Shown here in pieces: positions 29,049 to 37,895 of a stretch of 64,000 nt of DNA. The DNA is from Collimonas silvisoli. Lineage in GTDB: Bacteria > Pseudomonadota > Gammaproteobacteria > Burkholderiales > Burkholderiaceae_D. Each line of letters begins with the position of its first letter. Position 1 is the first letter of the stretch. The stretch spans positions 1-64,000 of the forward strand of contig NZ_JAGQEG010000018.1 of the NCBI RefSeq assembly GCF_018305005.1, in the 5' to 3' direction. A model generated the notes under the pieces. It worked only from the letters and a program-made list of their open reading frames with translations, had not been told where the DNA came from and ran no database searches. A program made the translations under genes and the position numbers.

Positions 29049-29224
29049 CCAGGCACATCTGGCGAACGAACACAGCACGGAAATCAGCGGACCGGCCGCA
29101 GCAGAATTCGGGCCGATGATTACTGCCGATTTTCCGGAGGTGCTGGGCGCATTGGAAAATATCGCAGAGCTTGGTTGACGGCCAGAGTTAATTGACGACT
29201 GGAGCGAGCGGCTTTGCAATCGTA

Positions 29225-29833
29225 TCAATAGAGCATTGCTTTAACCCGTTCTGGCAAGTCGCGGTCGTAGGTGTCAGCGTCAAAGCCGCCGCCACTGCTA
29301 AGACGCTTCAATATGGCGCCGGGACTCGGAAAACTGCTGCGTTCAATTTGTTGGGCGGGGTCCCACAATTTCGAGCGCACCAGCGCTTTTGAACAATGGA
29401 AGTAAGTCGCTTCTACCTTGACGATGATGACCGTGCGCGGCAGTTTGCCATTCATCGCGAATTGTTCAAGCAAAGCCGGTTCCGCTGAAATTTCGGCGCG
29501 GCCGTTGACGCGCAAGGTTTCGTCGACGCCAGGGACGATGAACAGCAGGGCGATGCGCGGATCCGCAATGATGTTGCGCAGGGTGTCGATACGATTGTTG
29601 CCCGGACGATCGGGAATCGCTAGTGTGCGTTCATCCAGAATCTTGACGAATCCCGGAGTATCGCCCTTGGGAGAGCAATCCATGCCTCCTGGGCCGCCGG
29701 AGGCGAACACCACAAAGGGCGAGGCTTTAACAAAGGCCTGGTAGTCTTCATTCAGGAAATCTATTTCTTTCCACAATGATCGCTCATGCGGTTTTCCGTA
29801 AATTTCCTCTAGCTGCGCGACATTGGTAAGCAT
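29225..29833 (-). CDS. PPOX-class FMN-dependent flavoprotein
   Basis: A 202-residue protein of the pyridoxamine-5'-phosphate-oxidase-like split-barrel class (MSMEG_1061-like). The pattern SPKGDTPGFVKILDERTLAIPDRPGNNRIDTLRNI and IALLFIVPGVDETLRVNGRAEI is characteristic of the FMN-binding fold. The reaction is unknown. The frame extends five codons upstream to a TTG, but the ATG at 29833 is preferred. It follows the acidic hypothetical gene by 17 bases and is probably in one operon with it. Confidence 0.87.
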   Translation of the reverse strand: MLTNVAQLEEIYGKPHERSLWKEIDFLNEDYQAFVKASPFVVFASGGPGGMDCSPKGDTPGFVKILDERTLAIPDRPGNNRIDTLRNIIADPRIALLFIVPGVDETLRVNGRAEISAEPALLEQFAMNGKLPRTVIIVKVEATYFHCSKALVRSKLWDPAQQIERSSFPSPGAILKRLSSGGGFDADTYDRDLPERVKAMLY

Positions 29834-29850
29834 ATCGGTCTTATGCAAAA

Positions 29851-30303
29851 CTACGCTTTGAATTTGTTCTTGAGGGCATCGAGTTTTGTGCTTGATGCTG
29901 CTTGCCCGCGGCTGTCATCGACGTCACTGTCGGCATCGGTGTCTGCATCGTGTTCGTCGGCAAATTCCTCGGCTAGGTTCTTCCAGCCCTTGCTTGCCGC
30001 GAATACATTGAATTCTTCCGGCGCTTCCAGCACGATCAGCTTGTCATCTTGCAAACCAAGGTCGCCGTGGCCGAAATCCGGCCCGACATAGCCGATCCGG
30101 CGCAGCTGGCTCAGGATTTGGGCAATCAGCACCTGATCTTCATACAGCCGTTCTTTGCCGACTGCCGCGGCAAAATCGACATAGACGTCGATGATTCCGT
30201 AACCTTCGTCGAAGATGCGGATTGCTTTTATGTTATGACTACGGCCAGCGGCGTCGGTAACGCTGAATGGCCCACTGAGTTGGATGTCGGTTTCGCTGTT
30301 CAT
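29851..30303 (-). CDS. Hypothetical protein with acidic tail
   Basis: A protein of 150 residues from the ATG at 30303 (MNSETDIQLSGPF); another ATG at 30339 would add 12. The first two thirds look like a compact alpha/beta domain (SVTDAAGRSHNIKAIRIFDEGYGIIDVYVDF). Residues about 115-135 are a run of Asp/Glu (EFADEHDADTDADSDVDD), followed by a basic end (LDALKNKFKA). I do not recognise a family. It precedes the PPOX gene by 17 bases and diverges from the sigma-54 activator gene. Confidence 0.65.
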   Translation of the reverse strand: MNSETDIQLSGPFSVTDAAGRSHNIKAIRIFDEGYGIIDVYVDFAAAVGKERLYEDQVLIAQILSQLRRIGYVGPDFGHGDLGLQDDKLIVLEAPEEFNVFAASKGWKNLAEEFADEHDADTDADSDVDDSRGQAASSTKLDALKNKFKA

Positions 30304-30464
30304 TCCGGCAGGATACACCAAAGGCGGTGAACCTAACATGGGCGCTGCCGTCAGAGCAGTGACATCGATGGCGTTTCAACGGTAGACTGGCGGAGGTCAA
30401 ATCGTTGAGAGGCGCTCCAGCGTCCACGAAGAGAGCTTCACGCAACCCGCCTGAAGGAGACAAG

Positions 30465-32402
30465 ATGAGCGACATCTCGTGCAACAGATCGACGGATCAA
30501 TTTTCCTGCGATCCCGCGGTGATCGAAAAATCGCATCAAAGATCGACCGCATATGGCCTGGGCAAAAACGACAAGCCGGATATCCTGCCGCTCGATCGTA
30601 GCGCCTTGTCCATGTTGCTGGAACAGAACCGGGCCTTGCATACGCATGCCTTGCCGGTCATGGAAACCCTGTACGAGCAGATCGTCGACACCCATAACAT
30701 GGTGATTCTGACCGATGCCAACGGCGTGATCGTACATGCGCTGGGCGACGACGATTTCCTGGTCAAGGCTAACCGCGTGGCGTTGAATCCGGGGGTTACC
30801 TGGTCGGAGCAAAGCAAGGGCACCAACGCGATCGGCACCGCGATTGCGGAGCGGGCGCCGACCACGGTGCATGCCGATGCCCATTATCTTTCGGCCAATC
30901 ATTTCCTGACTTGTTCGGCAGCGCCGATTTTCGATTATCAGGGCAATATCCTGGGCGTGCTGGATGTCAGCGGCGATCGTGGCAGCTATCACAAGCACAC
31001 CATGGCGCTGGTGCGGATGTCGGCGCAGATGATTGAAAACCAATTGTTTACCGCGGCCTTTGAAAATGCCGTCACTCTGCATTTTCATAGCCGGCCCGAG
31101 TTCATCGGTACCTTGGTGGAGGGCATCGCCTGCTTCACGCCCGGCGGCCGTTTCCTGTCGGCTAACCGCAGCGCCTTGTTCCAGTTGGGGCTGCCGCAGA
31201 CGGCACTGCAATCGCATACCTTCAGCTCGCTGTTTGGCTTGCCGTTGTCGTCCTTGTTCGATCACTATCGGAGCGCCGCGCCGGGCTTGCTCAATCTTTG
31301 CCTGCATAGCGGAGTAAAGGTATATGCCCGCGCCGAACTGCGGCTGTCGAACAGCGTTTTTCAGCACTGCAGCGAATTGCCTGCGGCAGCCGAAACCGCA
31401 GCAACCGCGACAGCAGCGCCGAGGATGACGGCGCGGCGCCTGTCCAGCCTGCGTTATCTGAATACCGGCGATCCGCACATGGCCGCCCTGATCGGCAAGC
31501 TCGACAAAGTGATAGGGCGCGACATCCCGATTTTGATTACCGGCGAAACCGGCACCGGCAAAGAATTGCTGGCGCAGGCGGTGCACAACGATTCGCCTCG
31601 GAAAAACAGTGCTTTCGTCGCCGTCAACTGCGCCTCGATTCCGGAAACGCTGATCGAGTCGGAGCTGTTCGGTTATGAGGAGGGCGCATTTACCGGCGCC
31701 AGGAAAAAGGGTGGCCAGGGCAAGCTTCTGCAAGCCAACGGCGGCACGCTGTTTCTGGACGAAATCGGCGACATGCCGCTCGGCCTGCAAGCGCGCTTGC
31801 TGCGGGTGTTGCAGGAAAGAGTGGTGACACCGCTGGGCAGCATCAAATCGATCCCGGTCGATCTCGCCGTGATTTGCGCCACCAACCGCAATCTGCGCGA
31901 ATTGATTGCGGCCAATTCGTTTCGTGAAGATCTTTACTATCGTTTGAATGGCCTGGTGATAAAGCTGCCGGCCTTGCGCGAGCGCGGCGATCTCGACGTC
32001 ATCGTCGAAAGATTATTGGCGGAAGCCGGAAATGGCAAGGGTTGCTGTAGGGTTGCACCCGACATCATGGCCTTGTTCCGCAGGCACAGCTGGCCAGGAA
32101 ATTTCCGCCAGTTGAGCAATTTGCTGAGGACCGCGGTAGTCATGGCCGGCGACGACCGGATAATCAGGCTGGAACATTTGCCCGACGATTTTCTGGAGGA
32201 TGTGCAGCCAGAACAGCCGCCGCCGGCAAGCGCTATTGTTTCGGCAGCAGCGGCAGCGAATGGCGGCGTCGGCAGTCTGGAGGACCTGGCGCTGGCAGCA
32301 GTCAAGAAAGCCTTTGAGGCCAGCGGCGGCAATGTCTCCGCCACCGCCAAGGCATTAGGGGTTTCCCGCAATACCGTGTATCGCAAGCTGAATCTGCGCT
32401 AA
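30465..32402 (+). CDS. Sigma-54-dependent AcoR-type activator
   Basis: A 645-residue enhancer-binding protein. Order: GAF-like sensor (about residues 60-190, WSEQSKGTNAIGTAIAE and GNILGVLDVSG), linker, AAA+ domain with Walker A GETGTGKE (about 360-367), the sigma-54 contact loop GAFTGA (about 407-412), Walker B GGTLFLDEIGD, and a Fis-type helix-turn-helix at the C-terminus (NVSATAKALGVSRNTVYRKL). The start at 30465 has an AAGGAG site; the open frame runs upstream. AcoR-type proteins activate acetoin, aldehyde or ethanolamine genes. No sigma-54 promoter is seen beside this gene, but two lie upstream of the ethanolamine/aldehyde genes 13-16 kb away. Confidence 0.92.
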   Translation: MSDISCNRSTDQFSCDPAVIEKSHQRSTAYGLGKNDKPDILPLDRSALSMLLEQNRALHTHALPVMETLYEQIVDTHNMVILTDANGVIVHALGDDDFLVKANRVALNPGVTWSEQSKGTNAIGTAIAERAPTTVHADAHYLSANHFLTCSAAPIFDYQGNILGVLDVSGDRGSYHKHTMALVRMSAQMIENQLFTAAFENAVTLHFHSRPEFIGTLVEGIACFTPGGRFLSANRSALFQLGLPQTALQSHTFSSLFGLPLSSLFDHYRSAAPGLLNLCLHSGVKVYARAELRLSNSVFQHCSELPAAAETAATATAAPRMTARRLSSLRYLNTGDPHMAALIGKLDKVIGRDIPILITGETGTGKELLAQAVHNDSPRKNSAFVAVNCASIPETLIESELFGYEEGAFTGARKKGGQGKLLQANGGTLFLDEIGDMPLGLQARLLRVLQERVVTPLGSIKSIPVDLAVICATNRNLRELIAANSFREDLYYRLNGLVIKLPALRERGDLDVIVERLLAEAGNGKGCCRVAPDIMALFRRHSWPGNFRQLSNLLRTAVVMAGDDRIIRLEHLPDDFLEDVQPEQPPPASAIVSAAAAANGGVGSLEDLALAAVKKAFEASGGNVSATAKALGVSRNTVYRKLNLR

Positions 32403-32418
32403 AAGGTGACGCTGGCGG

Positions 32419-34149
32419 CTACGGCGTCGGTAAAACCAGGGTCGATTGCCGGCTCGGATTGAATTCAAAGCGCACGCCGAAGCGTTCGCCCGGATTCACC
32501 GGAGAGGCATACAGGCTGTCGGCGGTATCCAGCACTACGCCGATATGATGGCCGGCCGGCACGTCATACGCCGTGGCCGAGAATTCGATCGGGAAATCGA
32601 CGGTCTGGCCTGGCGTGGCCCAATGCAGGGTAGTCGCGCCGTGGGTAATCAAGACGCCGGTGCCGATCGCATCCACGTCATACAGATAGGCCACCACTTG
32701 GGCGCGCGCTTGCGAAGGCGTGACGCGCAAATTCAGTCTCGGAACGCCCCTGATTTTTTGCGTGGCGGCGAGCGCCGGCGCTTCATAGCGCACGCCGGCG
32801 GCCAGGCTGACCGTCAACAGCGAATTAATCACCGGCACGTTGAGCGTTTCGCCCAGAGTGGAGAGGATAGGAATCAGGCCGCTGCTGGCGGTGGTGTCGA
32901 ACAGGTTCTGGATCAGGTCGGCATCGGTGTTTTGGTTCGGCGTGGCGGCGATGGTTCCTTTGTCGCCTTTGCCGCAGAAGCAGCTGAGATCGAAGCGGAT
33001 CGCGCCGCGCGGAGCCAGGTAATAAGTCTTGCTGCTGAGCTCAGGCGCGGGCCAGGTGGAAAACGATTCGCGGCGGTCGCTGAACTTGATTTGCATGGAC
33101 ACCTGGGGCTCGGTATCGATGCCGTTTTTTTCTCCCTTCAGCCAGCGGTTGAACCAGCGATGGGCCTGATCGTAAGGATAGTTGGGTGCGCCCAGCAGAG
33201 CACCGGTCAATTCCGCAGAGGCATGAATGCCGGCGTTGAGCAGCATCTTCTTAGGCCCGGTGAACGCGGCGAACATCGCCAGCGAAGAATTCGGCGTGAA
33301 CATATCGTCCTGGAAATTCTTGCTGATGAATACAGGCGCGTTGCGCTGGTTGATGGCGGCCACATAGCTGGATGGCGAGCGCGGTTTGGCCCAGGCCGTG
33401 ATTTCGGCAATCCTGGCGGCGCTGGTATTCGGATCGAGCAGGGCCAGTATGTTTTGATTTACCTCCGGCGCGGGCCTGCCGGTGACGCTGCCGGCCAGGC
33501 CAAGCACTGTGGCCCAGGTCAAGTTGGGCGAGCCGGCCGTGTAAAGCTGATCCGCCAAGGCGGCCCAGCCGGACAGCGCGACCGCGGTCTTGAAGCGCGG
33601 GTCTTGCCCGAGCGCGATCAGCGACAGGCCGGCGCCGTAGGAAATGCCGCTGGCGGCGACGTTGTTGATGTCGATAGGGGCATTGGCTTGCAGCCAGTCG
33701 AGCACCGACGAGACATCGCGCACGTCTTCCGGCGCGGCGACGTCTACCTGGCCTTCGGAAAGGTAGAAGCCGCGTGCGGTATAGCTCGCCACGACATAGC
33801 CGTCTTGCGCCAGCCGCTGCTGCTGGCCGATATATTCGACGCGGCCGGGCGCGGCCCAGCTGGCGATCATCACGATGGCGGGAAATTTCTGGTCAGTGCT
33901 GCTGCGCTTGGGAAGGAATAGATTGGCCGCCAGTTTGGTACCGTCGAAACTGCTGATGGTCATGGCGGGAATCCAGCAGGTTCCGTCTATGGGCGAGACA
34001 ATCCCGGGCGACTGCATGGGAGTGGTATAGCTTGCTGCTTCTGCCGCGCTGGCGCTGCGGCACAGTTCGGCGTTGGCGGCGGAAGATGCCAGGCTCAGGC
34101 CTAGCGTCAGGGCAATTCCGGATAAGGTAAACAGAGACGAGATGCGCAT
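32419..34149 (-). CDS. Secreted CocE/NonD-type alpha/beta hydrolase
   Basis: A 576-residue exported hydrolase of the X-Pro dipeptidyl-peptidase/CocE class. A signal peptide ends around SSAANA (residue 27). The nucleophile elbow GISYGAG puts Ser at about residue 170; the aspartate is likely in NFQDDMFTP and the histidine in NAGIHASAE. The C-terminal third is the jelly-roll XPD/CocE C domain (LNLRVTPSQARAQVVAYLYDV). Substrates could be peptides or esters. An AGGAG site precedes the ATG. It is convergent with the AcoR-type gene, 16 bases apart. Confidence 0.88.
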   Translation of the reverse strand: MRISSLFTLSGIALTLGLSLASSAANAELCRSASAAEAASYTTPMQSPGIVSPIDGTCWIPAMTISSFDGTKLAANLFLPKRSSTDQKFPAIVMIASWAAPGRVEYIGQQQRLAQDGYVVASYTARGFYLSEGQVDVAAPEDVRDVSSVLDWLQANAPIDINNVAASGISYGAGLSLIALGQDPRFKTAVALSGWAALADQLYTAGSPNLTWATVLGLAGSVTGRPAPEVNQNILALLDPNTSAARIAEITAWAKPRSPSSYVAAINQRNAPVFISKNFQDDMFTPNSSLAMFAAFTGPKKMLLNAGIHASAELTGALLGAPNYPYDQAHRWFNRWLKGEKNGIDTEPQVSMQIKFSDRRESFSTWPAPELSSKTYYLAPRGAIRFDLSCFCGKGDKGTIAATPNQNTDADLIQNLFDTTASSGLIPILSTLGETLNVPVINSLLTVSLAAGVRYEAPALAATQKIRGVPRLNLRVTPSQARAQVVAYLYDVDAIGTGVLITHGATTLHWATPGQTVDFPIEFSATAYDVPAGHHIGVVLDTADSLYASPVNPGERFGVRFEFNPSRQSTLVLPTP

Positions 34150-34521
34150 GCGACGTTCTCCTGTATTTATGATTGATTATTGATGGTTCGTTCTGTGTCA
34201 AAGTAGGGCGGGAACTGGCAAGTTCTTGAAACTGGAAACTGCGGCATGACGGCTGCTGCGGTATTCAAACTGCATGCTTCGAAAAATCGGATGGTGTGAA
34301 TGTTCGTATTCAGAGGGATATCTGCATCGGCCATTCAAGGCTACGGGAGGTGTGTCGCAAGCCATGCAAGAAACCACGCGTGAAAATAAGTGAACGATCG
34401 TTCTTTTTGTAACGTTTTATTAACCCACGCATCGCGTTGCAGCATCAATAAAAAGATTAGAAGATAGCGACTAATTATCAATGTGCACTGTTGGTAGTGA
34501 GAATAAATCGGAGGTGCGGTC
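34150..34521. other. Divergent intergenic region with a 12-bp palindrome
   Basis: This 372-base stretch separates the divergent CocE-like and epoxide-hydrolase-like genes. I see no gene in it. It holds the ribosome binding sites of both neighbours (AGGAG near 34160 on the minus strand and GGAGGTG near 34510 on the plus strand) and a perfect palindrome, GAACGATCGTTC, at 34392-34403, followed by an AT-rich segment that may contain a promoter. Confidence 0.6.
34392..34403. promoter_or_regulatory. Perfect 12-bp palindrome, candidate operator
   Basis: GAACGATCGTTC is self-complementary and resembles TetR-type operators. It lies about 120 bases upstream of the epoxide-hydrolase-like gene. No TetR gene is adjacent, so the regulator would act in trans. 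Confidence 0.4.
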
Positions 34522-35403
34522 ATGTTAAAGCGGATCGATGCAGGCGTTCTGAATGTCTGCTACGAAGAGAATGGCGACGCGACTGGCCGCGCGGTCTTGT
34601 TGCTGCATGGCTTTCCCTACGATATCCATGCTTATGACGCAGTGACTGGTTTGCTGGCGGCAGCCGGCTGCCGCGTCATCACTCCCTATTTGCGCGGCTA
34701 CGGACCGACCCGGTTTTTATCGGCCGCTACGCCGCGCTCCGGCCAGCAAGCCGCGCTCGCTCACGATCTGCTGGCCTTGATGGATGCGTTGGCGATTCCG
34801 AGTGCGGTGTTGGCCGGCTACGACTGGGGCGGCCGCGCCGTTTGCATTGTCGCTGCGTTGTGGCCGGCACGGGCGAGCGGCCTGGTGTCCGCGGGCGGTT
34901 ATAACATCCAGGATATTCCGGCATCGATGAAACCACAGACGCCGGAAAATGAATGGCGCTACTGGTATCAATATTATTTCCACGGCGAGCGTGGGCGGGC
35001 CGGGCTGCAGCAAAACCGCTATGAGTTCTGTAAACTGCTTTGGCGCTTATGGTCGCCCAACTGGGATTTCGATGAAGAGACTTATCGGCGCAGCGCGCTT
35101 GCCTTCGACAATCCCGATTTCGTTGAAGTTGTGATCCATTCCTATCGTCATCGTTTTGGGCTGGCGCCAGGCGATCCGGCGTATGAGAACACTGAGTTGC
35201 TGTTGACAGCGCAACCGCGGATCGGCGTGCCAACCGTGGTGCTGGATGGCGGCGGCGACGGCGTCAGTTTGAGCGGCGGCTCGGAGCGGCATGAAAGATT
35301 CTTTGGCGGACCTTACCAACGCCGCGTGATCCCGATTGCGGGACACAATCTGCCGCAGGAGGCCGCGCAGGATTTTGCTGCTGCTATCCTGGCCGTAGCC
35401 TGA
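34522..35403 (+). CDS. Alpha/beta hydrolase, epoxide-hydrolase-like
   Basis: A 293-residue cytoplasmic hydrolase with an aspartate nucleophile: the elbow reads GYDWGGR with Asp101, as in epoxide hydrolases and haloalkane dehalogenases, instead of the usual serine. The oxyanion HGFP motif is at residues 29-32 and the catalytic histidine is in IAGHNLPQE near the C-terminus. A cap domain rich in W/Y follows the elbow. A GGAGGTG site precedes the ATG. Epoxide hydrolase is more likely than dehalogenase, but this cannot be settled here. Confidence 0.86.
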   Translation: MLKRIDAGVLNVCYEENGDATGRAVLLLHGFPYDIHAYDAVTGLLAAAGCRVITPYLRGYGPTRFLSAATPRSGQQAALAHDLLALMDALAIPSAVLAGYDWGGRAVCIVAALWPARASGLVSAGGYNIQDIPASMKPQTPENEWRYWYQYYFHGERGRAGLQQNRYEFCKLLWRLWSPNWDFDEETYRRSALAFDNPDFVEVVIHSYRHRFGLAPGDPAYENTELLLTAQPRIGVPTVVLDGGGDGVSLSGGSERHERFFGGPYQRRVIPIAGHNLPQEAAQDFAAAILAVA

Positions 35404-35423
35404 GCATGCCGGCGTGCTGCGTA

Positions 35424-35918
35424 CTATCTGTGCGCAGCGTCTATTTTCCCCAGCAGCCACTGCAAGCCCGCCAGGTGCTGCTGGTCGTGGCTGCATAGAT
35501 AGTGCGCCAGGCTGCGCAGCGTCAAGGGGCCATAACCTTCGAACTCGGCGCTGCGCTTGAACTGCTCTTCATCCAGGCAGGAGAGTAATTCGACCGTCTT
35601 GGCTCGCGCTGCCCGAAACGCCGCGAATACTTCGGCCGGATTGGCGGCGCCGTAATTACGCTCGCCGGCAAGGATGTCGCTGTCGATCGACGCCAGCAGC
35701 GGATTGCATTCATCCAGAGTGCGCTGGAAACGCAGGTGATAACCATCGATCTCGATATCGCGTACATGGCAGATCTGTTCGATGGCGCTGAAGGGTTCGC
35801 TCGGCACGCCGTCCCAGGACGCCGGTTTCCAGTGTGTGAAGCCGGCGGGAAAGGCGGCGTAGTGCGCTTCCAGTTGCTGTGGAAAAGCGGCGAGGGCGTT
35901 GATCGTAATAGGGTTCAT
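35424..35918 (-). CDS. DinB-family protein
   Basis: A 164-residue four-helix-bundle protein of the DinB/YfiT superfamily (putative metal-dependent hydrolase or thiol transferase). The metal-binding histidine pattern is visible: H in EQICHVRDIE and two in SHDQQHLAGL. The start is probably the ATG at 35918 (MNPITINALAAF); 13 further codons are open upstream. It is convergent with the epoxide-hydrolase-like gene. The reaction is unknown. Confidence 0.83.
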   Translation of the reverse strand: MNPITINALAAFPQQLEAHYAAFPAGFTHWKPASWDGVPSEPFSAIEQICHVRDIEIDGYHLRFQRTLDECNPLLASIDSDILAGERNYGAANPAEVFAAFRAARAKTVELLSCLDEEQFKRSAEFEGYGPLTLRSLAHYLCSHDQQHLAGLQWLLGKIDAAHR

Positions 35919-36053
35919 GCTTGACGCGCCTGGAGGGGGGGAATTTCGGATAGGCAATTATATGGCGGCGCAAAGAAATGCGTTGCGGCACGACAGGTGT
36001 TCAGCATGCGGCAACGCAAGTTACGCATCACATAGGAAATCCTGCAATCCTGG

Positions 36054-36824
36054 TTACGGCGTTTTTCCTTTATCTCCCAGAAAAGTCGACAGCAAATCCA
36101 TCGGCAGCGGAAACACCACCGTGGTGTTCTTGTCGGCGCCGATCACGGTCAGCGTTTCCAGGTAGCGCAGCAGGATTGCTTGCGGTTCTCGCGCCAGGAC
36201 GGCGGCCGCCTGATACAGTTTTTCCGATGCTTGCAGCTCGCCCTCGGCATGGATCACCTTGGCGCGCCGTTCACGTTCCGCTTCGGCCTGGCGGGCGATG
36301 GCGCGGATCATCGATTCAGTCAGGTCGACCTGTTTGATCTCGACGTTGGAAACCTTGATGCCCCAGGAGTCGGTCTGTGCGTCGAGCGCCAGTTGAATTG
36401 CCAGGTTCAGCTTTTCCCGTTCGGCCAGCATGTCGTCCAGCTGATGTTTGCCCAGCACCGAACGCAGCATGGTTTGCGACAATTGGCTGGTTGCGTTAAA
36501 GAAATTGGCGACTTCGACGATGGCTTTTTTGGGATCGGTGACGCGGAAATAAACCACTGCGTTTACCCGCACCGAGACGTTATCGCGCGAGATGACATCC
36601 TGTGTCGGCACCTCCAGCACAACGGTGCGCAGATCTACCCTGACCAGCTGTTGGATGGCCGGCACCAGCAGCACCAGTCCCGGCCCTTTGACGCCGGAAA
36701 AGCGTCCCAGGGTGAAGATCACGCAACGTTCATATTCTCGGAAAATGTAAATTGCCGCATTCAGCAGGATGATCAATAAGAAAATGCTTGCGACTAGTCC
36801 GAACCAGGCGAAATTCAAGGGCAT
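36054..36824 (-). CDS. Stomatin/slipin-like SPFH membrane protein
   Basis: A 256-residue SPFH/band-7 protein: one N-terminal membrane anchor (about residues 7-28, ASIFLLIILLNAAIYIF) followed by the SPFH domain (EYERCVIFTLGRFSGVKGPGLVLLVPAIQ, VPTQDVISRDNVSVRVNAVVYFRV) and a coiled-coil-like AEAERERRAKVIHAEGELQASEKL. Such proteins organise membrane microdomains. The start at 36824 is fixed by AGGAGG eight bases upstream. Slipins are often paired with an NfeD-type protease gene; none is adjacent here. Confidence 0.93.
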   Translation of the reverse strand: MPLNFAWFGLVASIFLLIILLNAAIYIFREYERCVIFTLGRFSGVKGPGLVLLVPAIQQLVRVDLRTVVLEVPTQDVISRDNVSVRVNAVVYFRVTDPKKAIVEVANFFNATSQLSQTMLRSVLGKHQLDDMLAEREKLNLAIQLALDAQTDSWGIKVSNVEIKQVDLTESMIRAIARQAEAERERRAKVIHAEGELQASEKLYQAAAVLAREPQAILLRYLETLTVIGADKNTTVVFPLPMDLLSTFLGDKGKTP

Positions 36825-37030
36825 TTTGTGCCTCCTTCCTTGTCGAGGATGAGCTTGCATCTCTAGCCTGGCAACCGGATAAGCCCGGTAAGGCAATTGG
36901 CAGGCCATACCAGCAGTATAGGTCACAGCGCGCGACTTAAACATCCCGGGCATCCCGAGCGCAGGGACTGGCGCCCTGAACCACAAATGCCCGTGTTGAA
37001 ACGGAGTTTTTCAATTCATGGTTAGCTGTT

Positions 37031-37747
37031 TCAGGCTGGCCGTCGCCTGAACCAGCCGGCAAGCGACAGCCGGTCACGCGTCGCGGGCAGCACTTCGTGC
37101 CGCATCTCGGCGGACAGGAACAGCACCATGCGGCTGCCCAGCGGCGCAATATCTTGCGCGCACTCGCCCTGCGGATGCAAGCGCAAAGCGCCGCCTTGTC
37201 CCGGCAACCAGTTGTGATTGAGATAGATGACTACCGACACCGTACGGCAGTCGTCGTCGCGAAAGCGGTCCAGATGGGTCTGATAAGAGGCGCCCGGCGC
37301 GTAGAACGCAAAATGGCTTTCATACTCGTCCAGCCCTAGGTAGAGCGCGTGGTTCAGCGCTATGCGCAAGCTCTCCATGATCTGTAGATAACGGTCGCAT
37401 GCCGGCGATTGTCCGGCTTTCAGCCAAAGAATCCGGTCGCCGCGGATCTCCGTCCGCAACGCTTGCGCCGCGCCGCGGCCGACGCTGGCCGGATTCAATC
37501 CGCCGCTTGCTGCCAGTGCCCGGCATTCAGCGGCCAGTGCCAGCGTCAGTTCTGCCGACAAGAAAATGTTCTGTTGTGACCAGCCATGTTCGACCAAGCC
37601 ATCGGCCATATGTGAAGGCAGCGCCTCGTTGAGGTGCGGGGGGAAGGCGGGGGACTGCGCAAGCATCGCTACCACTCTTTGCTGGAAAACCTGCATTAAC
37701 TGCAAATCGTCAATAGTCCAGGAACGCTGTTTTAACGATGCCGCCAC
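37031..37747 (-). CDS. Fe(II)/2-oxoglutarate-dependent dioxygenase
   Basis: A 238-residue 2OG-Fe(II) oxygenase of the prolyl-4-hydroxylase-like fold. Iron ligands are the HxD pair in YQTHLDRFRDDD and the distal histidine in MRHEVLPAT; the 2OG arginine is in RDRLSLAGWFRRR. The GTG at 37747 gives the longest frame; an ATG at 37696 is possible. The substrate is unknown; family members hydroxylate proteins or small molecules. It lies 132 bases downstream of piuC on the same strand and may belong to the iron-uptake operon. Confidence 0.86.
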   Translation of the reverse strand: MAASLKQRSWTIDDLQLMQVFQQRVVAMLAQSPAFPPHLNEALPSHMADGLVEHGWSQQNIFLSAELTLALAAECRALAASGGLNPASVGRGAAQALRTEIRGDRILWLKAGQSPACDRYLQIMESLRIALNHALYLGLDEYESHFAFYAPGASYQTHLDRFRDDDCRTVSVVIYLNHNWLPGQGGALRLHPQGECAQDIAPLGSRMVLFLSAEMRHEVLPATRDRLSLAGWFRRRPA

Positions 37748-37834
37748 GAACCAGTTCGCGCAAACGAATTGGGGGCTAGCCTATTATGGTAACACCGCAG
37801 CGGATTGGCTGTTGCCGTGGCGTTAGCCGCAGCT

Positions 37835-37895
37835 CAAGTCTCTCTCCATCCAAGTCTCTCTCCATCAAATCTCGCTCCATCAAATCTCGCTCCAT
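37835..37895. repeat. Four 15-bp tandem repeats at the 3' end of piuC
   Basis: Units at 37835-37849 and 37851-37865 (CAAGTCTCTCTCCAT) and at 37866-37880 and 37881-37895 (CAAATCTCGCTCCAT) follow each other, with one extra base between the first two. Unit four is the last coding bases of piuC; the others repeat that end beyond the stop codon. It looks like local duplication of the gene's terminus. Confidence 0.85.

Noticed and set aside
37835-37895. Tandem repeats as a CRISPR array
   Set aside because: The units are 15 bp and adjoin without unique spacers; they copy the end of piuC.
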